Source: Odontesthes bonariensis (taxonomy: Eukaryota; Chordata; Actinopteri; Atheriniformes; Atherinopsidae). From it: a stretch of 64,000 nt of DNA. The notes under the pieces were generated by a model. The model searched no databases, was not told the DNA's origin, and saw only the letters and a list, made by a program, of their open reading frames with translations. The stretch spans positions 12,860,017 through 12,924,016 of the forward strand of contig NC_134509.1 of the NCBI RefSeq assembly GCF_027942865.1. Direction: 5' to 3'. Positions within the stretch are counted from its first letter, which is position 1; each line of letters starts with the position of its first letter. Both the position numbers and the translations under genes were made by a program. Below, piece by piece: positions 10,801-20,067 of this stretch.

Positions 10801-13800
10801 GAGAAACTGGAAAAAAATATATAAAACAAGAGCTACATCTCAGACTCTACAGGCCTTACTTAACATATTAAGTGTAAATTTAATTGTAAAGTGCAATTTG
10901 AAAAAGACTGACAAGTATGACTTGTTTGGAAGTGTTACAAACAAGTCATACTTGTCATGCCATATTCTCTTAAAAGAATGTTGCAGCCTGACTTTGCAGA
11001 GTTGCATCTGAACAAATAAAAGACTTCTTAACCATATACTTTTGCAGATGAGACGAAAGTGAGATGCGTTGTCAAAATGCACAGCATTTCACATATCTGG
11101 TGAAAACTAAACACAGCATAACATCACAAACACCTCATGGTGGTAGAGGGAAGATGATTTGGCTTGTTTTGCAGCCACAGGACCTGGACACTTTGTATAC
11201 CAAAGTATTCTCGAGTCAAATGTGAAGGCCACAGGTCTGACAGTGGCAGCACCCTAAGAGAGCTGTGCATAAAAAAATGTCTGCAAGCCTCAATACATTA
11301 AAACAATGTTGTAAAGAGTGTAGGCCAACATTCTTCGACAACAATTTGAGACTGATAATGTCATACAGAAAATAGTTAAAGGTAGTTCTACAAACAATTT
11401 AATCATGGCGGATATTTAGTTTTTAATACAATGCATTGATAAAAAATTGATAAGGACACGATGTAATGTGTGTTGCTGTTCATCTGAGGTTGTAATTACC
11501 CAACTTTAAGGCCCTGTAAGGACCAGATTACTTTTATTATTATTGTTATTATGTCCTGATCAGTAACACCTTGGATTCAAAAGAGATACTTTTCTTTTCA
11601 CATGACTACATCACATCATTTCTTTCTTTTTTTTGATCAGGTTGTAGATGTAGATCGACTGTTCACTAACATGGAGACAGTGTGTGAGGTGTCTGCGGCC
11701 CTCCTTCACAGACTGCATCAGGCCATGGCTGACCCTGATCCAGAGGCAGTTGTCATCGGTGAGGCTAATCAGATTTTTGGCTAATTTTCCTCTTTCTTTT
11801 TTTTTTTTTTCAATGATTGTCGACTGTTGCTGTTGTGGTAAACAGAAGTTCTTATGTCCTGCTTTCACTTGAAGGGGACGTATTCATCCAGGCAAAGGCA
11901 GCTTTAGAAGATGTATATAAGATTTACTGTTACCACCATGATGATGCTAACATGTCACTCAAATCCTACGAGAGCGAGGAAGAAATAAAGCAACAATTTA
12001 CTGCGTGTGTATTAGAGCTAAAGTAAGTCACATCACCTCCTCCAGATCATTTTCGCAGCATTTACATCCAATTAGCCACAAATATTATCACTGTCAGCCT
12101 GTAATCTTTTTTCCTTTTTTCTCCTTCTGGCTGTTTAACCACAGGAAAATCTATGACCAAGAGTAAGTGCAGTCTTTTGCTAATTTTCATTGAATTTTTT
12201 TGTCCCCGTGTTTTGTTTCTTATGTCGATCATTGTTCACTTACTAAGATGTTTACTTACACAGAGGAAAACCTAATCTGCTGAATATGGGCTCGTTGCTC
12301 ATAAAACCTGTCCAAAGGATCATGAAGTACCCGTTGCTGCTTGGAGAGCTGTGGCAGGCTACACCTGAAGATCACCCAGACTACCACCCTGTGCAGGAGG
12401 CATTCACCACCGCCAAGATCATAAACGTTAACATCAATGAGTTCAAGAGGCGCAAAGACATAGGTATGACATCACTGCTTATGTTCACTGTCTGTGCCCA
12501 ATGTATTGACCCACACCAATTCTTTTAATCATGATCCCATATTCTTATTGATCCTCAGTTATGAAGTACAGGAGGGTTGAAGATGAAGGCACATTGAGGG
12601 GCAAACTAAACAAGTTCAACATCCACTCTATTCGGAAGAAAGGAGACAGGTTTGCTGGTTATCTCAAGATCCTCACTGGTGTTGAGCCACAGGTAAACTA
12701 CAGCAACAACTTATAAAGTGCATTCTATTCCTTTCACAGTTTTATGGAAAGATTATGTGATCAGGCCCAAGGAGTGAATGAGGAAAAACAATTGTAATTG
12801 ATATTAAAGCGAATACGATTGTTTCTGCAGGTAAGGGATGAAGTGTTTGATAGAGAGGAGAAGCTGTTCAGGAGTCTGGAGAAAGCTGTGAGGCAACTGG
12901 TCAAGAATGTCCATTTTTACATCCAGTGTTCTCAGGTGAGTCACTGCAAAATGTATGTTTCAAACTGAGTTTCATGCTTACATCAAATGTAAGAGAAGTT
13001 GAAGTTAAACATGTGTTAAAGTCCCGGTACCACGTGCCCATAAATCTTACATTGTCCTCTTAGTCCATTAACTAATAACAGGGTTATAATCAGAAACCTT
13101 TTTTTTTATGTAGAGCTTGTGATAGAAAACATTACAGGAACACACGTTTCTTTTTACATAGATTTATTTGTATATTTTTTTATATCTTTCTTTTTTATAC
13201 TGTTCTATTTATCATAAATTCTTTTTTACTTTCTTTTCTTTTTTCTATGTAGAAAACATGTTTTTTTTCTCTTTTTTGCCGATGTAACTTTTGGTACTTC
13301 TTTATTGCTCTTTGATTATAACTTGTTTTATTGTCACTATTTTTGCACTGGAAGGGACTGCTTACAATTTCGTTATACTTTGTAAAATGACAAGAAAGAT
13401 TCTGATTCAGAAAGACGATATTCGATTTTCTGTCACATGATAAGCAGGTAACGCGCATATACTCCAGCTATAATCTCAGTCAACTCTTTTATTCTGGATC
13501 GGATTCAGGCATTTTAGACATTTCAAGAGTGATTTGAGAAGTTGCCGTTCAAGCAGAGACTTTTAAACTTTCACACTGGAAAGCAAGCAGTGTTTTCTGG
13601 CTCAAAAAGATCTATTAATCATGCAAAGCTACTCATGTGGAGTTCCAAGGTTGAAATATAAGGCTGGAAATAAGTGTGATTATGCTGGTTCGAATGATTA
13701 TGTTTATTTTTTTAACCTCTGTTTTTGCTGAATGTCCTCTCTGCAGGAGATGGTGTCTGTAGCTATTTCAGATGTGAAGGACTTGGAAAACATCATCAAG

Positions 13801-16800
13801 GATCCAAATAAAAATGACACAAATGGTTTATCACATAATAATGGCAATGATCCTTATAAGCACTTTGTAAGTACGACTTTGTTACCCTTTGTGACAAATG
13901 ATCAGTTTTGCTCTGGGCTTCATTTACATTGCTGTCAGCCTCACTGTCTTCCTTCTTCTTACTGAATCGTCTGCATTTTGTATCTGTCCTTGCTGTTCCT
14001 TCTAATCCTCCCTGACCTCCCATTCACCCTCCAGCTATGAGTCATCTGCCAATTTGCTGATAGCTACCTGTCTTCTCTCCAATTTATTAATCCTCTTCTT
14101 CTGTGCCTCCAACCGTTCTGCTGCATCCTGTTGTAACCTTGACATGTTCTTCTCTCCATGTTCCTCCCTTTGTGTATTGTACTGTCCCCAACACTGATGA
14201 CACTTCTTCGTCAAGAAGAAACCTTTGTGCATCAAATATTCAGCAGTTCAGCAAAGACTCAAACTGAGGTCCTAGATCCGTTTGACACACACAGAATACG
14301 TGTTTACTCTGAGAAGAATAGTAGCCGACTTGTTTTGGATGAAAAGTTGCTACCGTGTCTGCTAAAATGAAAGAATGAAAGATGCCTTTAAGAGGCTAAA
14401 CCTATACATCGGTTCCTTTTACTTTATATTTGGACCGTTTCAGTGGTTTATCCTTGCTAAAACAGATTCAATCTTTTTATATCATCATGAAAAACAAACC
14501 TCTTTTTTATGCACATGCATTCCCCTAATTCCAAAGAAGTTTGACGACATATAAAATGTAAATAAAAACAGAGGGCAGTGATTTGCAAATCTCATAAACT
14601 AAAATTTTATTTACAATTGAACATATTAAACGTATCAAATGTTGAAAGTGAGGGGTTTTTCAGATTTTGCCATGAATATTGGTTCACCTTTATCATTATT
14701 TAATTAATGGCAGCAACTTGTCTGAATAGTCAGGACAGGGCCATGTTTACCACTCTGTTGCATCCGCTCTCCCTTTGACAACTGTCTATCTAAACACCTG
14801 GGAAGTGGGGAGCCCACTTGCTGTACCTTTGGGAGAAGAATGCTGATCCATTATTGTCTGATATAGAACTCCATTTTCCCAACACAAAAGCCCTGGGTCT
14901 CCTTTGCCGTATTTTACGTTTCATGCGTTTTCATATACCAAATGTTTTCAGTCGGTGAACGGTGAAAGTCTGAACTGCAAGCAGGCCAGTCCACCACTCG
15001 GACTCTTTGAAGACACGCCGTCGTAATAGATGCAACATGTGGTTTAGTATTGTCTAACTTAAATATACAACAGGGCTTCCCTGAAGAAGATGGCATCTGG
15101 ATAGAGCATATCTTGCTCTAAAAGCTGCAACTACCTTTCAGCATTGATGGTGCCTTTTCAGATGTGCAAGCTGCGAGTTCCATAGGCAGTAGTGCACCCC
15201 ATACCGTCAGAGATACAGGCTTTTAACAAGCACAATAGCACCCCTCTTCTTTAGCCCAGAGGATGCAGTGTCCGTGGTTTTAAAAACAAATTTCACATTT
15301 CTTGATTTATCTGAACGCAGAACAGTTTTCCGCTTTGCCTCAGTCCATTTCAAATGAGCTTTGGTTCAGAGAAGACGGCAGCTTTTCTGGATGCTGTTCA
15401 TACATGGCTTCCTTTTTTGCATGATAGAGCATGTGTGGAAAGCAGAGTAAACTGCGTTCACGGACAATCATTTCTGAAAACAATTCTGTAGATTGTGCAG
15501 TGATTTTTTATGACAAAATCATCTCTGTTTTTTCAATGCAGTGCTGCCTGAGGGCTCCAGTCCTGTTCCAGTGTGATACCAGAATTGATTTTTGGTCATG
15601 TTCCTTTTGTACATGTCTCCAGATTCTTAGAATATTTTGTATTATGCACTGTACATAATGGAACATTTAAAGTATTTTATATTCAGGAACATTATTGCCA
15701 CAACAAATTGCTCATCCATTTGTGAATGCTGTTTTAAGCAGATTATTAAACCTCTGCCCATCACTACTGAGGGTCTTGCCTTCTTTTTACACCCAGTCAT
15801 GTTACTATATTACTCACCTGTTCCCAGCTAAACTAATCAGCTGCAAAAAAATCTGGTTTAAAATGTTTTATTATATTTGCAAGTCATTGCATTCTGTTAC
15901 ATTTTACACAGTGCCACAATTCTTTTTCTTTTTTTTTTTTGGAATGGAAATAAATTCTAATGTGTACTTTACCTTTGCTTTAGAGACACTGCTGCGTGAC
16001 AAAATAAAATAAAAACTTTTAAAGATACATGTTAGTTCACTACAGGTGACAGTTTAAAGTTTAATTTGGCAGATTATTCTTCATCCTCTGCCCTTTTTGA
16101 CTTTTTCTCCCTAGAAAGACAGAATGGAGCGTTTTGTCCTGGCCCCCCTTTCCTCCCTGCAGGCCATGTTCACAGCCCCACAGAAGCTTATCCAGAAGCG
16201 CTATGACAAGCTGCTGGATTACTGCTGCCGCCTTGAGCGCTCTTCCTCTTTTTCATCCTCATCATCCACCACTTCTTCATCCCCTTCATTGGTTTCTGTC
16301 GACCCACCTGGTCCTGCCAAAAGGGACTATGAAGCTATCAATGCTTTGCTAGTGGAAGAGTTGCAGAGGTTCAACATGGCTGCATGTACTGTCCTAAACA
16401 ACAGTGTGGTGGGTCTTGTGGCCCTACTCAGAGGGCTGATGGGGACTGCATTGATTGGTACTCCCTCTATCCAGCAGCTACCAGTGAGGATTCAACTCAT
16501 AAATCATAATGTTGAAAAAGTCTAGTTTTTGTCTTTTTAACAAACCTAAACAGTTGCCTCATTTGCGTTTTCAGGCTCCACTCTCGAACATTTCTGAAGT
16601 GCAGAACAGCATCATGGATGAGCTGAACAATCTCGCATTTGTCAGGGACAACGCACAGAGGTTAATGGAACGAAAAGTCAGCTTCGAGAGACAACGGGAC
16701 AAGAAAACAGCGGTAAGAATATGGGAAAAAAGGTATATTCTAATTTGTAGACTAAAATGTCTTGTCACCATTTCGACATAAAACTCTCACGTATTTTTAT

Positions 16801-19800
16801 GTTTGATAGTAACAATATTTTTGACAGTAAAATACAATCCACAAATTAGCAACTACACACATCTTTATATCAAAAGTAGACACAGAGAATAGCTCCAGGC
16901 TATCCTCGACTAGACTCAAATGGGCCTAGGCTCTCCGAATGTGCTCCAAAGTTCCATCTCTCTCTAGCTATTTGTGAAAAAAGCAAAGTGTGAGTGTATA
17001 TTATTACAGCCGAACAGGGAACGCTGCGCTCAGTCATATATTTCTCTTTTGTCAGACACAGAAAAGCCAGATGACAGTTTGCAGCTGCAATAACTGACAA
17101 AGATTTTTATGTCGTTCTTTGAAGAAAAGCCCTCTGGTCTGATCACACACAAATGGAACCATTTGGCTATAATGACCATTGTTCTGTTAAAGGAGAAAAA
17201 GCGAGCAGCGTGAGAGCTAAAAGACACCATTCCAATGGCAAAGCACAGTAATGGCAGTACCGTGTTCTGAGGGTGATTTGCAGCAAGAAGGACTAATTAG
17301 TTTGAGTTTAAAACGGTCTATTATCAGGTGTAAATTAACTTCTGCCTTCAACTGTACATGTTACTGAGCTTGGACATATGAATAGATCTGTTTGAAGCTC
17401 CTGCTGCCAGGGTCTTCTTACCTTTAATTCTCTGAATGATGCCCTCATTGATCAATAATAACAGATCTATTACCACATATCACCCAGTTCACATATTTAC
17501 ACCACCACATCTTTGTGCTATGCTGTCCTCCAGGTGCCAGAGGTGCATCAAACTGAGGAGCAGCGTGCTTGGCTGCTGGCAGAATACTCACTGAGCCGTT
17601 TGTACCAGCTAAAGAGGAAGTGTAATGGATGCCAGGAGCAGGACCTCAGCCTGCTGGAGGGCGAGCTGGTTGCCCTGCTGGAGGATACAGACCCATTAGG
17701 CAGCAGCAGCCGCTGGCTGGTACATACAGGAGGTAGGAATGTGTAAGTGTGTGTAAGTTTGTATGTGTGCATAAGGGAAAAGATTCATACAACAGAGGTA
17801 ACAATCAGCTCATATTGTACGGACCAATACAAGGTGAATTAGGTTATAGGCCTGGATCACCTGCATGTGTGACTGGTATACAGTAGGTCTCACCTCATAC
17901 ACATTCCTCTGTGAATACACCTGCATGTTTTAAATGACTCAGGGCCTGTTCACACACCAAACTTTACTTTCTGACAAGTCAGCATGCAAGAATTAGTCCC
18001 AGGAGCTGCTGTGGAGTCATGGTTGCTGGTGCCTCTGGAGATGGGTGCCTCACAACAGAGCCAACTCCATAGTTGTCTCCATCTCCCCTTTACGTCTCAC
18101 AGAGGCAGTCGAGATCCCAGTGCCTTGTTGGCACTAACCCTGCACGCTGTAAGCAGCGTTACTTAGAGTACAAAGCCTCTCCCTCTGGGTATTCACAAGC
18201 AAGTAGTGGAGAGATTTTCTCTTGTTCTCTTTTCTGCTCTCTACAATAACAAAGTCTTTTATCTTTATGAAAACTACAGAAAAAAAAGTGTGTATGTTTC
18301 TCGGTACGAGGTACATTCTTCATAGACTTCTCTTTTCCTCTGGGATGACAAACATTCCCGGGAAGTTGTTGTTTTTCCTTCTGTTGATAGCAACACCATG
18401 AATATGCTTGCCTCTTGCCCCTGGATCCAGGATTGTCTCAGCAGATGTTCCGGCCTCTCCTGAGAGGCTTACAGCTTTGTAGCGCCTTATCCTAAGCACA
18501 CATTCATTCTCCAGAAATTATGCCAACTTAATTTCGAGTGGTTTGTTGGAGGTCTGGGTGATAGCAACGAGAAATGTCTTGCAAAGTGTTTTGTTATTGT
18601 CTCACAGAAAAGCTAGTCTGGTTGCATTACAAAAGAACATGTTCTCACTGGTACTACTGTAAGTCACAATGAAGGAGTTCTCTGTATTATGCCCAGGTTT
18701 CGTCATGTGTCTGTAAGCTCATCACTATCATCCCAATACGATGCGAATGGGCTTTTTCTCATGGCGCTGCAAGAAATACTTTAACACCATAGATAGATAT
18801 TAGATAGATGTTTTTTGTAACGTTTCTAAAATATGATGTGGGTGAGTGAAATCTTTAAAATGCTCAGAGGTTTTGCATCTGTGCTTCTGTTAGGTACACA
18901 GGGCTATGTCTACTCTACATTCCTGAAGCAGTACAACCCCCTTAGGGACTCGCAGAGGGCAGGCCAGGTAGCCAAAGAGCAGCAACAGCAGCAGCCACCT
19001 GCCATGGCGGATGAGGACTTTGATGACCTGAGCCTGTTTGTGTCAGGAAGTGGCAGCAGCAGCCTTCGCAGCTTCAACCTCAACACCACGGACAGCAGCT
19101 CAACTCTCTCTGGTCTGCAGGGGGAGCTGGAGAGTTCTGAGGACCTGGAGGAGCCACTGGACTCTGAAGCTCAGCAGGTCTGTGTGGCACCCTGTGCATT
19201 TGTTGCAATTGTTTGTTCACTACGAAGGTATAATTTTAAGATATTCAATTGTTCAGCACTTTGAAGGCAAGAAAGAACAGGTACGGTCAGCCAGATCAAC
19301 GCCTTTGTAAAGTTTTTGCAAAAAGTTTTTGTTATAAGGGTGAAAACTGAAAAATAACCAGAGTCACATAAATCTAAGCAACCATAGGCTTAGCGAAATT
19401 AAAGGAATGGGTTTTAAGAGCCAGAAGTGTACGCTTGTGGAAGAGGCTTCTCCTTTAAAAACGAATTATTAGAGTGTCTAAGGAAAACAGACTGGAACTG
19501 CAGAGAATGAGTCAGTGTGTAAAAGCACATTTGAAAGCTTCTCAGCATCTGTCCAGCGTGTATTAGAATTAAATAGGTGATGGCTTGTCAATCTGCAGCA
19601 GCCCGAGGGTTTGTTCTCTTGGTTTAGTAATGTCTTCACCTGCCATGGCTTCTTTTATATCAGAACATTTGGGTACTGGTCTGAAAATACCAATAGCAGA
19701 TAAGCGTCAGCATGTTTGCTGGCGTTTTCTCCATGTAGAAAGCTGATCAACACTGCCACCTTCTGGATTTACGGGAACATACACTGTCTCCTGTCTTTGT

Positions 19801-20067
19801 TTTAGGGTAAAAATGAAAAGTTAATCATTTTCTGCTCAATGATGTTTGCCTTTCACGACAACTGAACTGTGCCTGTCTCCACAGTTCTATGCCGTTTATG
19901 CATTTCAAGCTCGCTGTGACCAGGAGCTGACCTTGCAGGAGTACCAGCATGTCCGCATCCTCAAGTTTTGTGACCTGGGAGGTAATAAAGAGTGGTGGCT
20001 GGCGGAGGCTGATGGACAAAAAGGATACGTTCCTGCCAACTACCTTGGCAGAATGTCCTACGCATAA
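4593..20067 (+). CDS. arhgef38: Rho guanine nucleotide exchange factor 38 (14 coding exons)
   Basis: This gene encodes a Dbl-family exchange factor, expected to load GTP onto Rho-family GTPases in the cytoplasm. The exons are 4593-4809, 9837-10021, 11641-11758, 11875-12022, 12145-12162, 12264-12463, 12559-12692, 12831-12935, 13747-13866, 16115-16483, 16575-16712, 17534-17732, 18894-19177 and 19885-20067. They join without a frame break into 805 codons plus TAA; human ARHGEF38 is 777 residues as I recall. Domain order is a basic N-terminus with ERRKTDT and RRSQSDKTEY, a DH domain (about 100-295, with IKPVQRIMKYPLLL at 242-255), a BAR-like region (about 310-580), a first SH3 (about 600-668), an acidic Ser-rich linker and a C-terminal SH3 (746-805, with EWWLAE and GYVPANYL). 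There is no PH domain, as in the DNMBP/Tuba group. The start ATG has a good Kozak context (CACCATGG). Order with INTS12 and GSTCD supports the assignment. Confidence 0.93.
4810..9836 (+). other. ARHGEF38 intron 1
   Basis: A 5.0-kb intron from GTACAG to a TTTCTTTCAG acceptor. It contains a truncated LINE (5530-6084), an AAAAG-type repeat near 7965-7985 and a (TG)n run near 9085-9103. The remaining sequence shows no exon or element I can support. Confidence 0.8.
5530..6084 (+). mobile_element. 5'-truncated LINE, C-terminal ORF2 fragment and 3' UTR
   Basis: An open frame ending at 5779 contains SHTWNSIPHTIRELPTLTSF and then HLKAWLLEEQ, the typical C-terminal end of reverse-transcriptase ORFs of fish L2/CR1-type LINEs. 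A 3' UTR of about 280 bp follows, ending in AATAAA and tandem CTCAAA units. The reverse transcriptase domain itself is missing, so the copy is dead. The clade is an inference. Confidence 0.65.
9837..10021 (+). CDS. arhgef38: ARHGEF38 coding exon 2 (start of DH domain)
   Basis: It lies between TTTCAG and GTAAAC. It encodes about 62 residues, including KVIKELVQTEKDYLTGLEL, the first conserved helix of the DH domain. It completes a split Glu codon at the junction with exon 1 and ends in phase 0. Confidence 0.93.
10022..11640 (+). other. ARHGEF38 intron 2
   Basis: A 1.6-kb intron, most of which is a decayed Tc1/mariner copy (about 10560-11565). The first 500 bases show no recognisable element. 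Confidence 0.8.
10560..11565 (+). mobile_element. decayed Tc1/mariner transposon
   Basis: Frame-broken pieces translate to transposase segments. MSKMKDISDDLREAIVAA starts near 10588. A segment like LKRMLQPDFAELHLNK follows near 10970-11020. A HGG..G.MIWL region lies near 11135-11170, the usual site of a catalytic Asp block. Several stops and frameshifts make it inactive. The ends are eroded, so I place them only approximately; the right end is near TTATGTCCTGATCA. It also carries a perfect 18-bp hairpin at 10910-10956. Confidence 0.65.
11641..11758 (+). CDS. arhgef38: ARHGEF38 coding exon 3 (DH)
   Basis: It is bounded by TTTTGATCAG and GTGAGG. It encodes VVDVDRLFTNMETVCEVSA and onward within the DH domain, aligned with the human DVDSLFSNIESVHQISA segment. 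It ends with one base of a Gly codon. Confidence 0.92.
11875..12022 (+). CDS. arhgef38: ARHGEF38 coding exon 4 (DH)
   Basis: It is bounded by CACTTGAAG and GTAAGT. It encodes GDVFIQAKAALEDVYKIYCY, then HHDDANMSLKSYES, matching the human EDIYKIYCYHHDEA region of the DH domain. The preceding intron is only 116 bp. Confidence 0.92.
12145..12162 (+). CDS. arhgef38: ARHGEF38 coding exon 5, an 18-nt micro-exon
   Basis: The exon lies between TTAACCACAG and GTAAGT, with introns of 122 bp and 101 bp on either side. It encodes only KIYDQ plus parts of the flanking codons. Its inclusion is required to match the human sequence LKKIYMQEGKPNLL and it keeps the frame either way, being 18 nt. Confidence 0.85.
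12264..12463 (+). CDS. arhgef38: ARHGEF38 coding exon 6 (core of DH domain)
   Basis: It is bounded by TTACACAG and GTATGA. It encodes EGKPNLLNMGSLLIKPVQR followed by IMKYPLLLGEL, the most conserved DH helix, and then the INVNINEFKRRKDI segment. Confidence 0.94.
12559..12692 (+). CDS. arhgef38: ARHGEF38 coding exon 7 (DH-BAR linker)
   Basis: It is bounded by GATCCTCAG and GTAAAC. It encodes VMKYRRVEDEGTLRGKLNKF, then NIHSIRKKGDRFAGYLKILTG, and ends in phase 0. The preceding intron is 95 bp. Confidence 0.92.
12831..12935 (+). CDS. arhgef38: ARHGEF38 coding exon 8 (BAR region)
   Basis: It is bounded by GTTTCTGCAG and GTGAGT. It encodes 35 residues, including VRDEVFDREEKLFRSLEKAV, which matches the start of the BAR-like helices in the human protein. 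Confidence 0.92.
12936..13746 (+). other. ARHGEF38 intron 8
   Basis: An 811-bp intron. It contains a T-rich stretch and a LINE-type 3' end near 13180-13410; the rest is unremarkable. Confidence 0.8.
13180..13410 (+). mobile_element. LINE 3' UTR fragment
   Basis: The segment ends TTTCGTTATACTTTGTAAAA, then TGACAAGAAAGATTCTGATTCAG. This is a variant of the AATTTCGTTGTAC ... AATAAAGATTCTGATTC terminus common to fish LINE copies. A related terminus is found at 57120-57151. No coding part is left and the left boundary is a guess. Confidence 0.5.
13747..13866 (+). CDS. arhgef38: ARHGEF38 coding exon 9 (BAR region)
   Basis: It is bounded by CTCTCTGCAG and GTAAGT. It encodes 40 residues with EMVSVAISDVKDLENIIKD, followed by an Asn-rich stretch and YKHF. 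It is in phase 0 at both ends, so skipping it would keep the frame. Confidence 0.88.
13867..16114 (+). other. ARHGEF38 intron 9
   Basis: A 2.25-kb intron. A decayed Tc1-type transposon fills about 14521-15950. The first 650 bases show no element or exon I can support. Confidence 0.8.
14521..15950 (-). mobile_element. decayed Tc1-superfamily transposon, reverse orientation
   Basis: The two ends are inverted relatives of each other: CCTAATTCCAAAGAAGTTTG and a GATTTGCAAATCTCAT block at the left, and TTGCAAGTCATTGCATTCTG and a TTTTTTGGAATGG end at the right. On the minus strand, fragments translate to a VWGALLP block (near 15200-15120) and then DNTKPHVASITTACLQR and DWPACSSD (near 15050-14960). 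These match the second and third catalytic blocks of Tc1 transposase. Stops and frameshifts make it inactive. Confidence 0.7.
16115..16483 (+). CDS. arhgef38: ARHGEF38 coding exon 10 (BAR region)
   Basis: It is bounded by TTCTCCCTAG and GTGAGG. It encodes 123 residues, starting KDRMERFVLAPLSSLQAMF and containing KLIQKRYDKLLDY, strongly matching human. In the middle is a Ser/Thr/Pro-rich insertion (SSSFSSSSSTTSSSPS, around residues 459-475) where human has only a short acidic linker. The frame continues with YEAINALLVEELQRFN. Confidence 0.93.
16575..16712 (+). CDS. arhgef38: ARHGEF38 coding exon 11
   Basis: It is bounded by GCGTTTTCAG and GTAAGA after a 91-bp intron. It encodes 46 residues with SNISEVQNSIMDELNNL and ERKVSFERQRDKK, the end of the BAR-like region. 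Confidence 0.92.
16713..17533 (+). other. ARHGEF38 intron 11
   Basis: An 821-bp intron with no recognisable repeat or exon. Confidence 0.8.
17534..17732 (+). CDS. arhgef38: ARHGEF38 coding exon 12 (first SH3, part 1)
   Basis: It is bounded by GTCCTCCAG and GTAGGA. It encodes SLSRLYQLKRKCNGCQEQDL, then SLLEGELVALLEDTDPLG and RWLVHTG, the first two thirds of an SH3 domain. It ends with one base of a Gly codon. Confidence 0.92.
17733..18893 (+). other. ARHGEF38 intron 12
   Basis: A 1.16-kb intron interrupting the first SH3 domain. No repeat or exon was recognised in it. Confidence 0.75.
18894..19177 (+). CDS. arhgef38: ARHGEF38 coding exon 13 (end of first SH3, acidic linker)
   Basis: It is bounded by GCTTCTGTTAG and GTCTGT. 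It encodes TQGYVYSTFLKQYNP, completing the SH3 domain, then a Gln-rich patch, DEDFDDLSLFVSGSGSSS and an acidic Ser-rich linker. Human has DDDFENISLFVSS at the same place. Confidence 0.91.
19178..19884 (+). other. ARHGEF38 intron 13
   Basis: A 707-bp intron with nothing recognisable. Confidence 0.75.
19885..20067 (+). CDS. arhgef38: ARHGEF38 coding exon 14 (C-terminal SH3 and stop)
   Basis: It is preceded by GTCTCCACAG. It encodes FYAVYAFQARCDQELTLQEY, then HVRILKFCDLGGNKEWWLAE and GYVPANYLGRMSYA, ending in TAA. This is a complete SH3 domain with the Trp pair and the PANY motif, and is the best-conserved exon with human. Confidence 0.95.
   Translation, partial: FYAVYAFQARCDQELTLQEYQHVRILKFCDLGGNKEWWLAEADGQKGYVPANYLGRMSYA

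Noticed and set aside
15431..16012. Open frames of 64-105 codons in ARHGEF38 intron 9
   Set aside because: They lie in the decayed Tc1 copy and its right end and do not translate to transposase or any other protein in those frames.
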